From the NCBI GenBank assembly GCA_003450125.1, contig DMFR01000139.1:9866-22274 (forward strand): 12,409 nucleotides of DNA, read 5' to 3'. Position numbers and translations under genes: made by a program. The notes under the pieces are model-generated. The model was not told the DNA's origin, did not search any database, and worked only from the letters and a program-made list of their open reading frames with translations. Source of the stretch: Prolixibacteraceae bacterium (GTDB taxonomy: Bacteria; Bacteroidota; Bacteroidia; Bacteroidales; Prolixibacteraceae). Shown piece after piece: positions 6,653 to 12,409 of this stretch (its first letter is position 1; each line of letters starts with the position of its first letter).

Positions 6653-9085
6653 ATGCAGAATATATTAATATCCAGTTTGATGGACGATGAAAATGATTTT
6701 ATTCCAATTATAGCTGATGGCGATGACTCGGAACTGACCAATATGGAAGTTCCTGACATTTTGCCAATATTGCCGTTGCGTAATACGGTTATGTTTCCTG
6801 GTGTGGTTTTGCCCATTACCGTTGGCAGACAAAAATCTTTGCAGCTCATCCAGGAAGTTTATCGGGGAAACCGGTTAATCGGAACCATTGCCCAAAAAGA
6901 TGGAAGTATTGAGGATCCGGTACAGGCAGACCTGTATTCAATCGGAACCATTGCCCAGGTATTAAAGATTCTGGAAATGCCCGATGGAAGTACCTCTGTG
7001 ATTATTCAGGGTAAACGTCGGTTTGAAGTGGTGGAATACACGCAGGAATTTCCTTATTTCAGGGCAAAAATAAACGCCTTAAGCGATATACAGCCCCAGG
7101 ATGATTCCGTTGAGTTTTCAGCCGTTGTTGGGTCATTAAAAGATTTGTCCATCAAAATCGCACAGTACTCCTCTCAAATTTCACCAGAGGCTTCGTTCGC
7201 GGTAAAGAACATTGAGAATTCTACTTTTCTGATCAATTATATTTGCTCCAATGCGGACCTGAAAGTGGAAGAAAAGCAGGTGATGTTGGGTATTGGTGAA
7301 CTAAAGGAGCGCGGGATTCAGGCCATTGGTTACCTGGTTCGTGAAGTTCAGATGGCTGAGTTGAAACGCGATATTCAAACCAAAGTGAAGGCGGAACTCG
7401 ATCAGCAGCAACGGGAATACTTGCTGAACCAACAAATGAAAACCATTCAGGATGAATTGGGTGGTAGTCCGGCAGAACAGGAAATTGTGGATTTGAAAGA
7501 ACGCTCAAAAGATAAGAAATGGAGTGAAGAAGTGAAAAAATACTTCGACAAAGAAGTGCATAAGCTCTCACGTTTAAATCCTGCTGCGGGTGAATATTCG
7601 GTGCAGTTTTCGTATTGCCATACTTTGGTTGATCTACCATGGAATGAATTTACCGAAGACAATTTTGACCTTATCCGTGCAGCCAAAGTTCTGGATGAAG
7701 ATCACTATGGTCTGGAAAAGGTAAAAGAAAGAATCCTGGAACATCTTGCCGTTCTAAAATTAAAGAATGACATGAAAGCCCCTATCCTTTGTCTTTATGG
7801 ACCTCCGGGAGTTGGGAAAACATCATTGGGACGCTCCATCGCGAAGGCCCTGGACCGCAATTATATTCGGATGAGCCTGGGTGGTTTACACGATGAAGCA
7901 GAGATCAGGGGGCACCGTAAGACTTACATTGGAGCCATGCCAGGTCGTATATTGCAGAATATCAAGAAGGTGAAATCGTCCAATCCTGTGTTTATTTTAG
8001 ATGAAATAGACAAGGTATCTCAGGATTTTCATGGCGATCCAGCTTCGGCTTTGCTGGAAGTACTCGATCCAGAGCAGAATTTTGAGTTCCATGACAATTA
8101 TATTGAACAGGAATTTGATTTGTCAAAAGTGATGTTTATCGCCACGGCCAATACCTTAAATACCATTGCCCCGGCCTTGCGCGATCGGCTTGAACTCATC
8201 GAGGTCAGTGGATACCTGGTGGAAGAGAAAATCGAAATTGCCAAAAGGCATTTGATACCCAAACAGTTCGAGAACCACGGTATTGAATCTAACGATTTGG
8301 TTATTCCAGATGACGTGGTTCAACATATCATTGAAAAATACACCCGTGAATCAGGAGTCAGGGATCTGGATAAGAAAATTGCAAAGGTTTCCCGGCGATT
8401 AGCTAAGAAAGTTGCTTTTGGAGAAGTATATAACCAAACGCTTACCAAACAGGATATCCGGGAATACCTGGGTGTGACTGAATACTCCAGGGAGATATAC
8501 CAGGGCAATGATTTTGCAGGTGTAGTGACAGGATTGGCCTGGACGGCAGTTGGAGGCGAGATTCTTTATGTGGAGACCAGCCTGAGCAAAGGAAAGGGAT
8601 CTTTAACTTTAACCGGAAACCTGGGTGAGGTGATGAAAGAATCAGCCATGCTGGCCCATGAATATATTCGCAGTCACGCTGAGCAATTGGGTTTGAACCC
8701 TGAATTGTTCGATAAATACAATGTCCATGTGCATGTTCCCGAAGGAGCGATTCCCAAAGATGGTCCTTCTGCCGGAATAACAATGGTCACTTCCATTACT
8801 TCAGCATTTACTCAACGAAAAGTAAAAGAAAACCTGGCCATGACCGGTGAAATTACCTTACGTGGAAAGGTGTTGCCTGTAGGTGGGATTAAGGAAAAGA
8901 TACTGGCAGCCAAACGTGCCGGAATAAAGGAAATAATCTTATCGGAAGCCAATCGAAAAGATTTGGAAGAAATCAAAGCGATTTACCTCGAAGGGTTGAT
9001 ATTCCACCATGTAAACACCATTGAAGAAGTGCTGCAAATTGCATTGCTAACCACCAAGGTTGATTCTCCGGTGCAAATTGAATAA
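6653..9085 (+). CDS. lon: ATP-dependent Lon protease (LonA)
   Basis: A cytoplasmic homohexameric AAA+ serine protease that degrades misfolded and selected regulatory proteins. Its 810 residues match bacterial LonA. The N-terminal substrate-binding domain spans about residues 36-225 (LPILPLRNTVMFPGVVLPI at its start). A helical linker with QQREYLLNQQMKTIQDELG follows. The AAA+ module has Walker A GPPGVGKT (383-390), Walker B VFILDEIDK (446-454) and the RDRLELIEVSGY segment near its end. The C-terminal protease domain carries the Ser-Lys dyad: Ser706 in KDGPSAG and Lys749 in GGIKEK, 43 residues apart as in Escherichia coli Lon. All key residues are present. Start ATG 6653 is used; an internal ATG at 6680 is possible. 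The gene is monocistronic, with its own upstream gap and a hairpin behind it. Heat or protein-stress control is usual for the family but not shown here. Confidence 0.98.
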   Translation: MQNILISSLMDDENDFIPIIADGDDSELTNMEVPDILPILPLRNTVMFPGVVLPITVGRQKSLQLIQEVYRGNRLIGTIAQKDGSIEDPVQADLYSIGTIAQVLKILEMPDGSTSVIIQGKRRFEVVEYTQEFPYFRAKINALSDIQPQDDSVEFSAVVGSLKDLSIKIAQYSSQISPEASFAVKNIENSTFLINYICSNADLKVEEKQVMLGIGELKERGIQAIGYLVREVQMAELKRDIQTKVKAELDQQQREYLLNQQMKTIQDELGGSPAEQEIVDLKERSKDKKWSEEVKKYFDKEVHKLSRLNPAAGEYSVQFSYCHTLVDLPWNEFTEDNFDLIRAAKVLDEDHYGLEKVKERILEHLAVLKLKNDMKAPILCLYGPPGVGKTSLGRSIAKALDRNYIRMSLGGLHDEAEIRGHRKTYIGAMPGRILQNIKKVKSSNPVFILDEIDKVSQDFHGDPASALLEVLDPEQNFEFHDNYIEQEFDLSKVMFIATANTLNTIAPALRDRLELIEVSGYLVEEKIEIAKRHLIPKQFENHGIESNDLVIPDDVVQHIIEKYTRESGVRDLDKKIAKVSRRLAKKVAFGEVYNQTLTKQDIREYLGVTEYSREIYQGNDFAGVVTGLAWTAVGGEILYVETSLSKGKGSLTLTGNLGEVMKESAMLAHEYIRSHAEQLGLNPELFDKYNVHVHVPEGAIPKDGPSAGITMVTSITSAFTQRKVKENLAMTGEITLRGKVLPVGGIKEKILAAKRAGIKEIILSEANRKDLEEIKAIYLEGLIFHHVNTIEEVLQIALLTTKVDSPVQIE

Positions 9086-9104
9086 AAATTTTTCCTTAGC
9101 TTTT

Positions 9105-9136
9105 CCAAAGTTCTATATATTAATATAAAACTTTGG
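9105..9136. terminator. Hairpin between convergent lon and LytTR regulator genes
   Basis: CCAAAGTT (9105-9112) pairs with AACTTTGG (9129-9136). After one mismatch the stem continues with TATAT/ATATA around a four-base loop, about 13 bp in all. It sits 20 bases after the lon stop and 12 bases from the stop of the convergent regulator gene. The flanks lack a strong T-tract in either direction (TATAAACAG on plus, AAAAGCTAAG on minus), so termination efficiency is uncertain. An mRNA 3'-end protecting hairpin is also plausible. Confidence 0.5.
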
Positions 9137-9148
9137 TATAAACAGTTT

Positions 9149-9913
9149 CTAGAAGGCTGGAAAAATATTCAGTTTCTTGAAGTTATTAAAATTACTTTTG
9201 CTAATGGGTTCTTCGTGTATGGTATTGTTGAATCGGATGATGCAAATTGCTTTCTTCTTTTCGATCCGTACCAAATAGTTCAGATTCACATAGGTTCCCC
9301 TGTTGATTTGAAAGATAAGCGTTGAATTGAGCATGGTAATCAATCTATTGATTCTTTTGGATACTGTTTCTACAGTTCCATCCTGAAGGTGAATTTCTGT
9401 CCCGTTGATCTTCGCCTTGAGATAGACGATGTCTTTGGTATCAATAAATAGGTATCCATGAATCGTGGGCACTGAAATGGGGGGAGGACTTGACTGTGAT
9501 TGAATAAAACTTTCCAGTTTTATTTCATGTTTTTGCTTTTCTGCCCTGGCTTGGTATTTATTAATTACATTTTTAAGATCTTCCTGACAGAATGGTTTGG
9601 TTAAAAAATCAAGTGGCTCAACGGATAACGCTTTATAGGCATATTGCTGATATGCGGTAGTAAAAACAATTTCTGAATGGAAGTTTTTATTCTTCATTGA
9701 TTCGGCTACCTGCAATCCGGTCATATCAGGCATATCAATATCCAGAAACACCAGGTCGGGGAACTTTTTGTTGATCAGCGACAAGCCTTGGATGGCTTTG
9801 GTACTTTTGCCGATAATCCTGATTTCAGGGAACTGTCTGAGGTACATCTCAAGCAAATAAATTGCTTCGGAATCGTCGTCAATGATAATGGCTGTAATAT
9901 CAATAGTCTCCAT
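9149..9913 (-). CDS. LytTR-family response regulator (canonical receiver)
   Basis: A two-component response regulator of 254 residues: a CheY-like receiver (about 5-122) followed by a LytTR DNA-binding domain (about 155-254, with VYLKAKINGTEIHL and the later INRGTYVNLNYL). The receiver is complete: acidic pocket D12-D14, phospho-acceptor D58 in FLDIDMP, switch T86 and K106 in LTKPF. It should be phosphorylated by a LytS-type histidine kinase, but none is in the window. I chose ATG 9913 over an upstream ATG at 9967. The 9913 start puts the first beta strand at the usual place, is preceded by a purine-rich AGAGAGAAA, and leaves a 10-base gap from the stop of the upstream regulator, whereas 9967 would overlap that gene by 44 bases. 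It is the second gene of a two-regulator operon. Confidence 0.92.
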   Translation of the reverse strand: METIDITAIIIDDDSEAIYLLEMYLRQFPEIRIIGKSTKAIQGLSLINKKFPDLVFLDIDMPDMTGLQVAESMKNKNFHSEIVFTTAYQQYAYKALSVEPLDFLTKPFCQEDLKNVINKYQARAEKQKHEIKLESFIQSQSSPPPISVPTIHGYLFIDTKDIVYLKAKINGTEIHLQDGTVETVSKRINRLITMLNSTLIFQINRGTYVNLNYLVRIEKKKAICIIRFNNTIHEEPISKSNFNNFKKLNIFPAF

Positions 9914-9923
9914 TTTCTCTCTG
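9914..9923 (-). promoter_or_regulatory. Ribosome binding site deciding the start of the second LytTR gene
   Basis: Read on the minus strand, the gap between the two regulator genes is CAGAGAGAAA, directly ahead of ATG 9913. The purine-rich GAGAG is a usable Shine-Dalgarno core in a genome where most genes here lack one. With the stop codon 10 bases away it suggests translational coupling of the two genes. Confidence 0.5.
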
Positions 9924-10670
9924 CTAAATATATTTACCAAATTCCCGTAAAGTCGCTCTTGAACCAATGATTTCGCACTCTCCTCCCTTTGAGGACAAAA
10001 TTATTGTGTTGCTCTTTAAATTAACCTTGCGAATGTAATTTTTGTTTACAATGATCGATCGGCTGACTCGGATAAAATTATAAGGATTAAGAATTTCATC
10101 AATCTGGGAAAGGTACAAGAATGTCAATTCCATATTTTTGTTGGTGAAATGGAGTTCGGTAAAAGAGCCATCGGCTTTACAATACAGGATTTCCTCCGGA
10201 GTGGTGATTATAAAACCCTTGATGGTATTAAATCTCAAAATGGTATCCGGCTGTTTCTTTTCAATGATCTCATTGATCCTCGCCAATGAATTGGTCCTCT
10301 TTTTGATTTGTGCCTTTTCAAGCAGCTTATTGACTTCCGTTTTTCTTAAAGGTTTCAATAAGTAATCATAAACCTCAAAATGGATGGCTTCAGCAGCATA
10401 GTCCTTTGAGTGTGACATAAAAGCGATTGTGGCCTGCGGAAGCTTCGACTGAATAAACCCAATGATCCCGGTTCCAGTTTTCCCTTTTAATGGAAATTCC
10501 AGGAACACAATGTCAGGGTTCACTTCAAATAATTTTATCAATGCAGAGTCGGTATCTTCCGCTATTTCTAAAGTCGATTCTATAGGATTGGCTTGAAGTA
10601 TCTGGACAATCTTCTGTTGTTCGTCTAAATCACTTTCAATCATTAAAACCCTAATTTCATCTTTTCCCAT
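9924..10670 (-). CDS. LytTR-family regulator with degenerate (pseudo-)receiver, D58E
   Basis: A 248-residue protein with the layout of a response regulator: receiver fold at about 6-122 and LytTR DNA-binding domain at about 150-248 (EILYCKADGSFTELHF and FIRVSRSIIVNKNYI are typical). The phospho-acceptor position is Glu58, not Asp (VFLEFPLKGKTG; codon GAA in the DNA). The metal-binding acidic pair is Glu12-Ser13 instead of Asp-Asp. Switch Ser86 and Lys106 (LLKPL) are kept. Inference: it is not controlled by normal aspartyl phosphorylation and may be constitutively active, or controlled by dimerisation with the canonical partner encoded 10 bases downstream. Start ATG 10670 has a good GAGGA six bases upstream. 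It is the first gene of the pair; target genes are unknown. Confidence 0.9.
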   Translation of the reverse strand: MGKDEIRVLMIESDLDEQQKIVQILQANPIESTLEIAEDTDSALIKLFEVNPDIVFLEFPLKGKTGTGIIGFIQSKLPQATIAFMSHSKDYAAEAIHFEVYDYLLKPLRKTEVNKLLEKAQIKKRTNSLARINEIIEKKQPDTILRFNTIKGFIITTPEEILYCKADGSFTELHFTNKNMELTFLYLSQIDEILNPYNFIRVSRSIIVNKNYIRKVNLKSNTIILSSKGGECEIIGSRATLREFGKYI

Positions 10671-10697
10671 ACATAGTCCTCAATAATATTGATGCAA

Positions 10698-10705
10698 TAA
10701 AGATA
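10698..10705 (-). promoter_or_regulatory. Weak -7-like promoter element for the LytTR operon
   Basis: On the minus strand TATCTTTA matches the Bacteroidota -7 consensus TAnnTTTG at all but the last base and lies 27 bases before the ATG at 10670. No TTTG is seen at the expected upstream distance, so this is a tentative call. Confidence 0.25.
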
Positions 10706-10803
10706 AGAATATATGTTGCATTTGTTACATATGGATACGATAAGTTGTTCCTATAGTTGGAGGTTTCCTGCAGAAATGTTTTACAAATCAATCCCAGGTT
10801 ACC

Positions 10804-10839
10804 AAATAAAAGATTCCACCCTTTATGAAGAATGGAATC
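10804..10839 (-). terminator. Intrinsic terminator of the cupredoxin gene
   Basis: Read on the minus strand, GATTCCA (10839-10833) pairs with TGGAATC (10818-10812). The stem continues inward as TTCTT/AAGGG with two G-U pairs around a CATA loop, about 12 bp in all. It is followed by TTTTATTT. It starts 38 bases after the cupredoxin stop and separates that gene from the LytTR operon, so they are probably not co-transcribed by default. Confidence 0.75.
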
Positions 10840-10876
10840 CGTATTCAAAATATAAACAACTTTTAACTCGTATCTG

Positions 10877-11515
10877 CTAATACTTTAAAAATTTCAGGAT
10901 AGCCTTATGACTTTCAGAATTGATTTCTACAAAATAGGCGCCGTTTTTAAATCCGCTCACGTCGTATCTGAACGATTCAACATCTCCGGACAGCACCTTT
11001 TGATCAATCAATGTCCCGACCACTGAATAAACTTTCAAAGAATTAATTCTTTCGTAATTGGCAGGAACCAATAATTGGATGTATTGACTTGCAGGATTAG
11101 GATATAGCTCGATGTTTGAAATTTTGCCTACCAAATCTTCATTGGCCGTCGTGCTGGGGTTAACAATCACGCTTCCAACCATTCCAAAGGCAGCATGCGG
11201 GTCGCAATGGTAATCATAAGTTCCGGGAGTATTAAATGTGAATTGATAGGTCCAGTTAGCACCTACGTCATTCCCGAACGATTCAGGGTTATTGGGGAAA
11301 ATGGATTGTTGCCCGTCTATATTGTGCCCTGTAGCGGTGGCATTGGTCCAAACAACGATGTCCCCTGCGGTGATGGTTAATTGTGCGGGTGTAAACTTAT
11401 AGTTGGTAACCGCCACATTGTGCGTTGTCTGGCCTGTCAGACTCAGTGTAGAAATTGCAACTGCAAACGTTATGAAAAGCGTTCTAATGGATGAGCAAGT
11501 AAAAAATGTCTTCAT
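10877..11515 (-). CDS. Secreted plastocyanin/azurin-like cupredoxin with T9SS sorting domain
   Basis: An exported blue-copper-type protein of 212 residues. Residues 1 to about 29 form a Sec signal peptide ending near LTGQ. Residues 31-118 form a cupredoxin domain with the full set of type-1 copper ligands: His64 (TGHN), Cys104, His107 and Met112 (YHCDPHAAFGM). Residues 136-212 form a type A T9SS C-terminal sorting domain (YPNPASQYIQL, then VSGFKNGAYFVEI and KAILKFLKY). The protein should therefore bind one copper ion and be released or anchored at the cell surface. Electron transfer is the usual role of the fold, but its redox partner is unknown and none is encoded nearby; copper binding or sensing are alternatives. 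The gene is monocistronic, with a terminator behind it and a long upstream leader. Confidence 0.93.
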   Translation of the reverse strand: MKTFFTCSSIRTLFITFAVAISTLSLTGQTTHNVAVTNYKFTPAQLTITAGDIVVWTNATATGHNIDGQQSIFPNNPESFGNDVGANWTYQFTFNTPGTYDYHCDPHAAFGMVGSVIVNPSTTANEDLVGKISNIELYPNPASQYIQLLVPANYERINSLKVYSVVGTLIDQKVLSGDVESFRYDVSGFKNGAYFVEINSESHKAILKFLKY

Positions 11516-11598
11516 TGGCGTTGAATTTATAATTTTTATAATTAACTGTTTATCATCGTTTTTAACGTACTGCCAATGAATTTGTTTATAGAAAGAGA

Positions 11599-11630
11599 CA
11601 ATTTAATATTTTATTAATGTGATGTCAAAA
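11599..11630 (-). promoter_or_regulatory. Candidate promoter for the cupredoxin gene
   Basis: On the minus strand TTTTG (11630-11626) and TAAATTG (11605-11599) are separated by 20 bases, close to the Bacteroidota TTTG and TAnnTTTG arrangement, although the -7 element lacks one T. It would give a leader of about 80 bases that is AT-rich and without a clear ribosome binding site. Confidence 0.35.
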
Positions 11631-11673
11631 GTCTATCTTTTGATGGCCTGTAATTGCTCTTTTTTTCATCAAA

Positions 11674-11713
11674 CAAGAATGCCCGTTCAACGATTGTCGA
11701 ACGGGCATTTTTG
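11674..11713. terminator. Strong bidirectional-type terminator hairpin downstream of iorB
   Basis: AATGCCCGTTC (11678-11688) pairs perfectly with GAACGGGCATT (11699-11709). Including a G-U pair, the stem extends outward to 11674/11713, about 15 bp. On the plus strand the GC-rich part is followed by ATTTTTG, a good T-tract; on the minus strand it is followed by TTCTTGTTTG, a weaker one. It most simply ends the iorB transcript, 85 bases past its stop, but the better orientation is plus, where no coding gene precedes it. Confidence 0.7.
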
Positions 11714-11755
11714 TAGCAATTAATATCAAAATATGATCACCTGTGGGTAATCCAA

Positions 11756-11776
11756 GTTTCAGGTTCCAAGTTGATT
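11756..11776 (+). repeat. Heptad repeat copy 2 (after iorB)
   Basis: Three 7-bp units, GTTTCAG, GTTCCAA and GTTGATT, lie between the terminator hairpin and the iorB stop. They share GTTTCAGGTT with the copies at 6461 and 12395. Confidence 0.6.
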
Positions 11777-11797
11777 CGTACTCTCGTCTTCCGTCTC

Positions 11798-12379
11798 CTA
11801 CCTGTTCTCTTCTGCAAACTTCCTTCCCCGGCGAAGGGCATCCAGGTTCAGGTTGACTACACTTTCCCCTTTGCGTTCAAAGATGGTACGGATGCCTTCT
11901 TCAATTTTTGAAAATTCAATATCGATAAAAGGAGAAGCAGCGCCCAGCATGACCATGTTCGAAGCCCTTGCACTGCCGACTTCTTTGGCAATGGTATCGG
12001 CATCAATGGCAATATAGCGAGGCTGTTTGCGGATTTCTTCCATCACTTTTTCAATCTCCGGATAGTTGGGGATATTGACAAAAGGAGTAATGTTGGTTAC
12101 CAGGTATCCTGTTTCCGATAAATAAGGTAAATACCGAAGCGATTCCATGGGTTCTACCGATAAAATCAAATCGGCTGATCCACCAGGAATTAAATCAGAA
12201 AAGATGGGTTGATCCGATATGCGCATGTGTGAATACACTGCTCCTCCGCGCTGGCTCATCCCATGGGTTTCTGCCTGTTTGATCAAAAGTTCGTCTGCCA
12301 ATGCGGCTTCCCCCAAGACGGTGGCAATGGATAAAATTCCTTGTCCGCCAACACCGGCTAATATAATGTCTGCTTTCAT
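11798..12379 (-). CDS. iorB: Indolepyruvate:ferredoxin oxidoreductase, beta subunit
   Basis: The small subunit (193 aa, normal for IorB) of the complex that converts aryl pyruvates such as indolepyruvate, with CoA and oxidised ferredoxin, to aryl-acetyl-CoA, CO2 and reduced ferredoxin in the breakdown of aromatic amino acids. It belongs to the pyruvate ferredoxin oxidoreductase gamma family. The N-terminus carries GVGGQG (9-14), and QAETHGMSQRGGAV (35-48) is the characteristic family block; SARASNMVMLGA (about 136-147) also fits. The thiamine diphosphate and iron-sulphur sites are on IorA, which normally precedes iorB; it would lie beyond position 12409, so this is unproven. The start is ATG 12379, preceded by a heptad repeat and a weak CTGGAAC. 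It is probably the last gene of its operon, given the hairpin at 11674-11713. Confidence 0.93.
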   Translation of the reverse strand: MKADIILAGVGGQGILSIATVLGEAALADELLIKQAETHGMSQRGGAVYSHMRISDQPIFSDLIPGGSADLILSVEPMESLRYLPYLSETGYLVTNITPFVNIPNYPEIEKVMEEIRKQPRYIAIDADTIAKEVGSARASNMVMLGAASPFIDIEFSKIEEGIRTIFERKGESVVNLNLDALRRGRKFAEENR

Positions 12380-12387
12380 ATGTTCCA

Positions 12388-12408
12388 GTTCAAAGTTTCA
12401 GGTTTAAA
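12388..12408 (+). repeat. Heptad repeat copy 3 (before iorB)
   Basis: GTTCAAA, GTTTCAG and GTTTAAA in strict 7-bp phase. The 17 bases 12388-12404 are identical to 6454-6470 after hemF. The array may continue beyond the window edge. It lies 9 bases upstream of the iorB start codon, so it would be in the mRNA if iorB is co-transcribed from upstream. Confidence 0.75.
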
Positions 12409-12409
12409 G

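Noticed and set aside
9914..9967. Upstream ATG (9967) for the second LytTR gene
   Set aside because: It would overlap the preceding gene by 44 bases and add 18 residues before the receiver domain. The ATG at 9913 has a purine-rich ribosome binding site and the normal domain start.
10657..10848. Open reading frame of 63 codons on the minus strand upstream of the LytTR operon
   Set aside because: It runs through the terminator hairpin at 10804-10839, overlaps the start of the regulator gene and has no recognisable family; probably chance.

Overview
The window reads as chromosomal DNA from a Bacteroidota (Bacteroidetes) bacterium, probably a free-living or microaerobic relative of the Bacteroidales/Marinilabiliales. 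The reasons are: two secreted proteins with type IX secretion (T9SS) C-terminal sorting domains, a BspA-type leucine-rich repeat protein, two LytTR response regulators, a tRNA promoter close to the Bacteroidota -7 motif TAnnTTTG, and few Shine-Dalgarno sequences. The lineage is inferred from gene content only. An oxygen-dependent coproporphyrinogen oxidase beside a ferredoxin-linked indolepyruvate oxidoreductase subunit suggests an organism that handles both oxic and anoxic conditions.

Layout. 1-1353: an MFS transporter on the minus strand. 1433-1601: tRNA-Arg(UCU) on the plus strand with its own promoter and terminator. 1618-5115: a 1165-residue secreted BspA-like protein on the minus strand, built from three homologous modules with 3, 8 and 14 leucine-rich repeats. 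5116-5552: a divergent intergenic region dominated by a near-perfect 50-bp inverted repeat whose arms are tandem 11-bp units. 5553-6440: hemF (plus). 6441-6652: intergenic DNA with a heptad-phased inverted repeat and a possible lon operator. 6653-9085: lon (plus). 9149-10670: a two-gene minus-strand operon of LytTR response regulators; the first gene has Glu at the phospho-acceptor position, the second is canonical. 10804-10839: terminator. 10877-11515: a secreted type-1 copper protein with a T9SS tail (minus). 11674-11713: a strong hairpin. 11798-12379: iorB (minus), whose usual partner iorA would lie just beyond the right edge.

Functionally this is mostly a string of independent housekeeping or accessory units, not one pathway. 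The BspA-like protein and the cupredoxin share a secretion route (Sec then T9SS). The two LytTR regulators form a probable co-transcribed pair without a histidine kinase in view. I see no phage, insertion sequence, CRISPR array or defence island. The most unusual items are the 11-bp-phased giant hairpin, the D-to-E pseudo-receiver paired with a canonical receiver, and a 7-bp-phased repeat family seen in three intergenic gaps.
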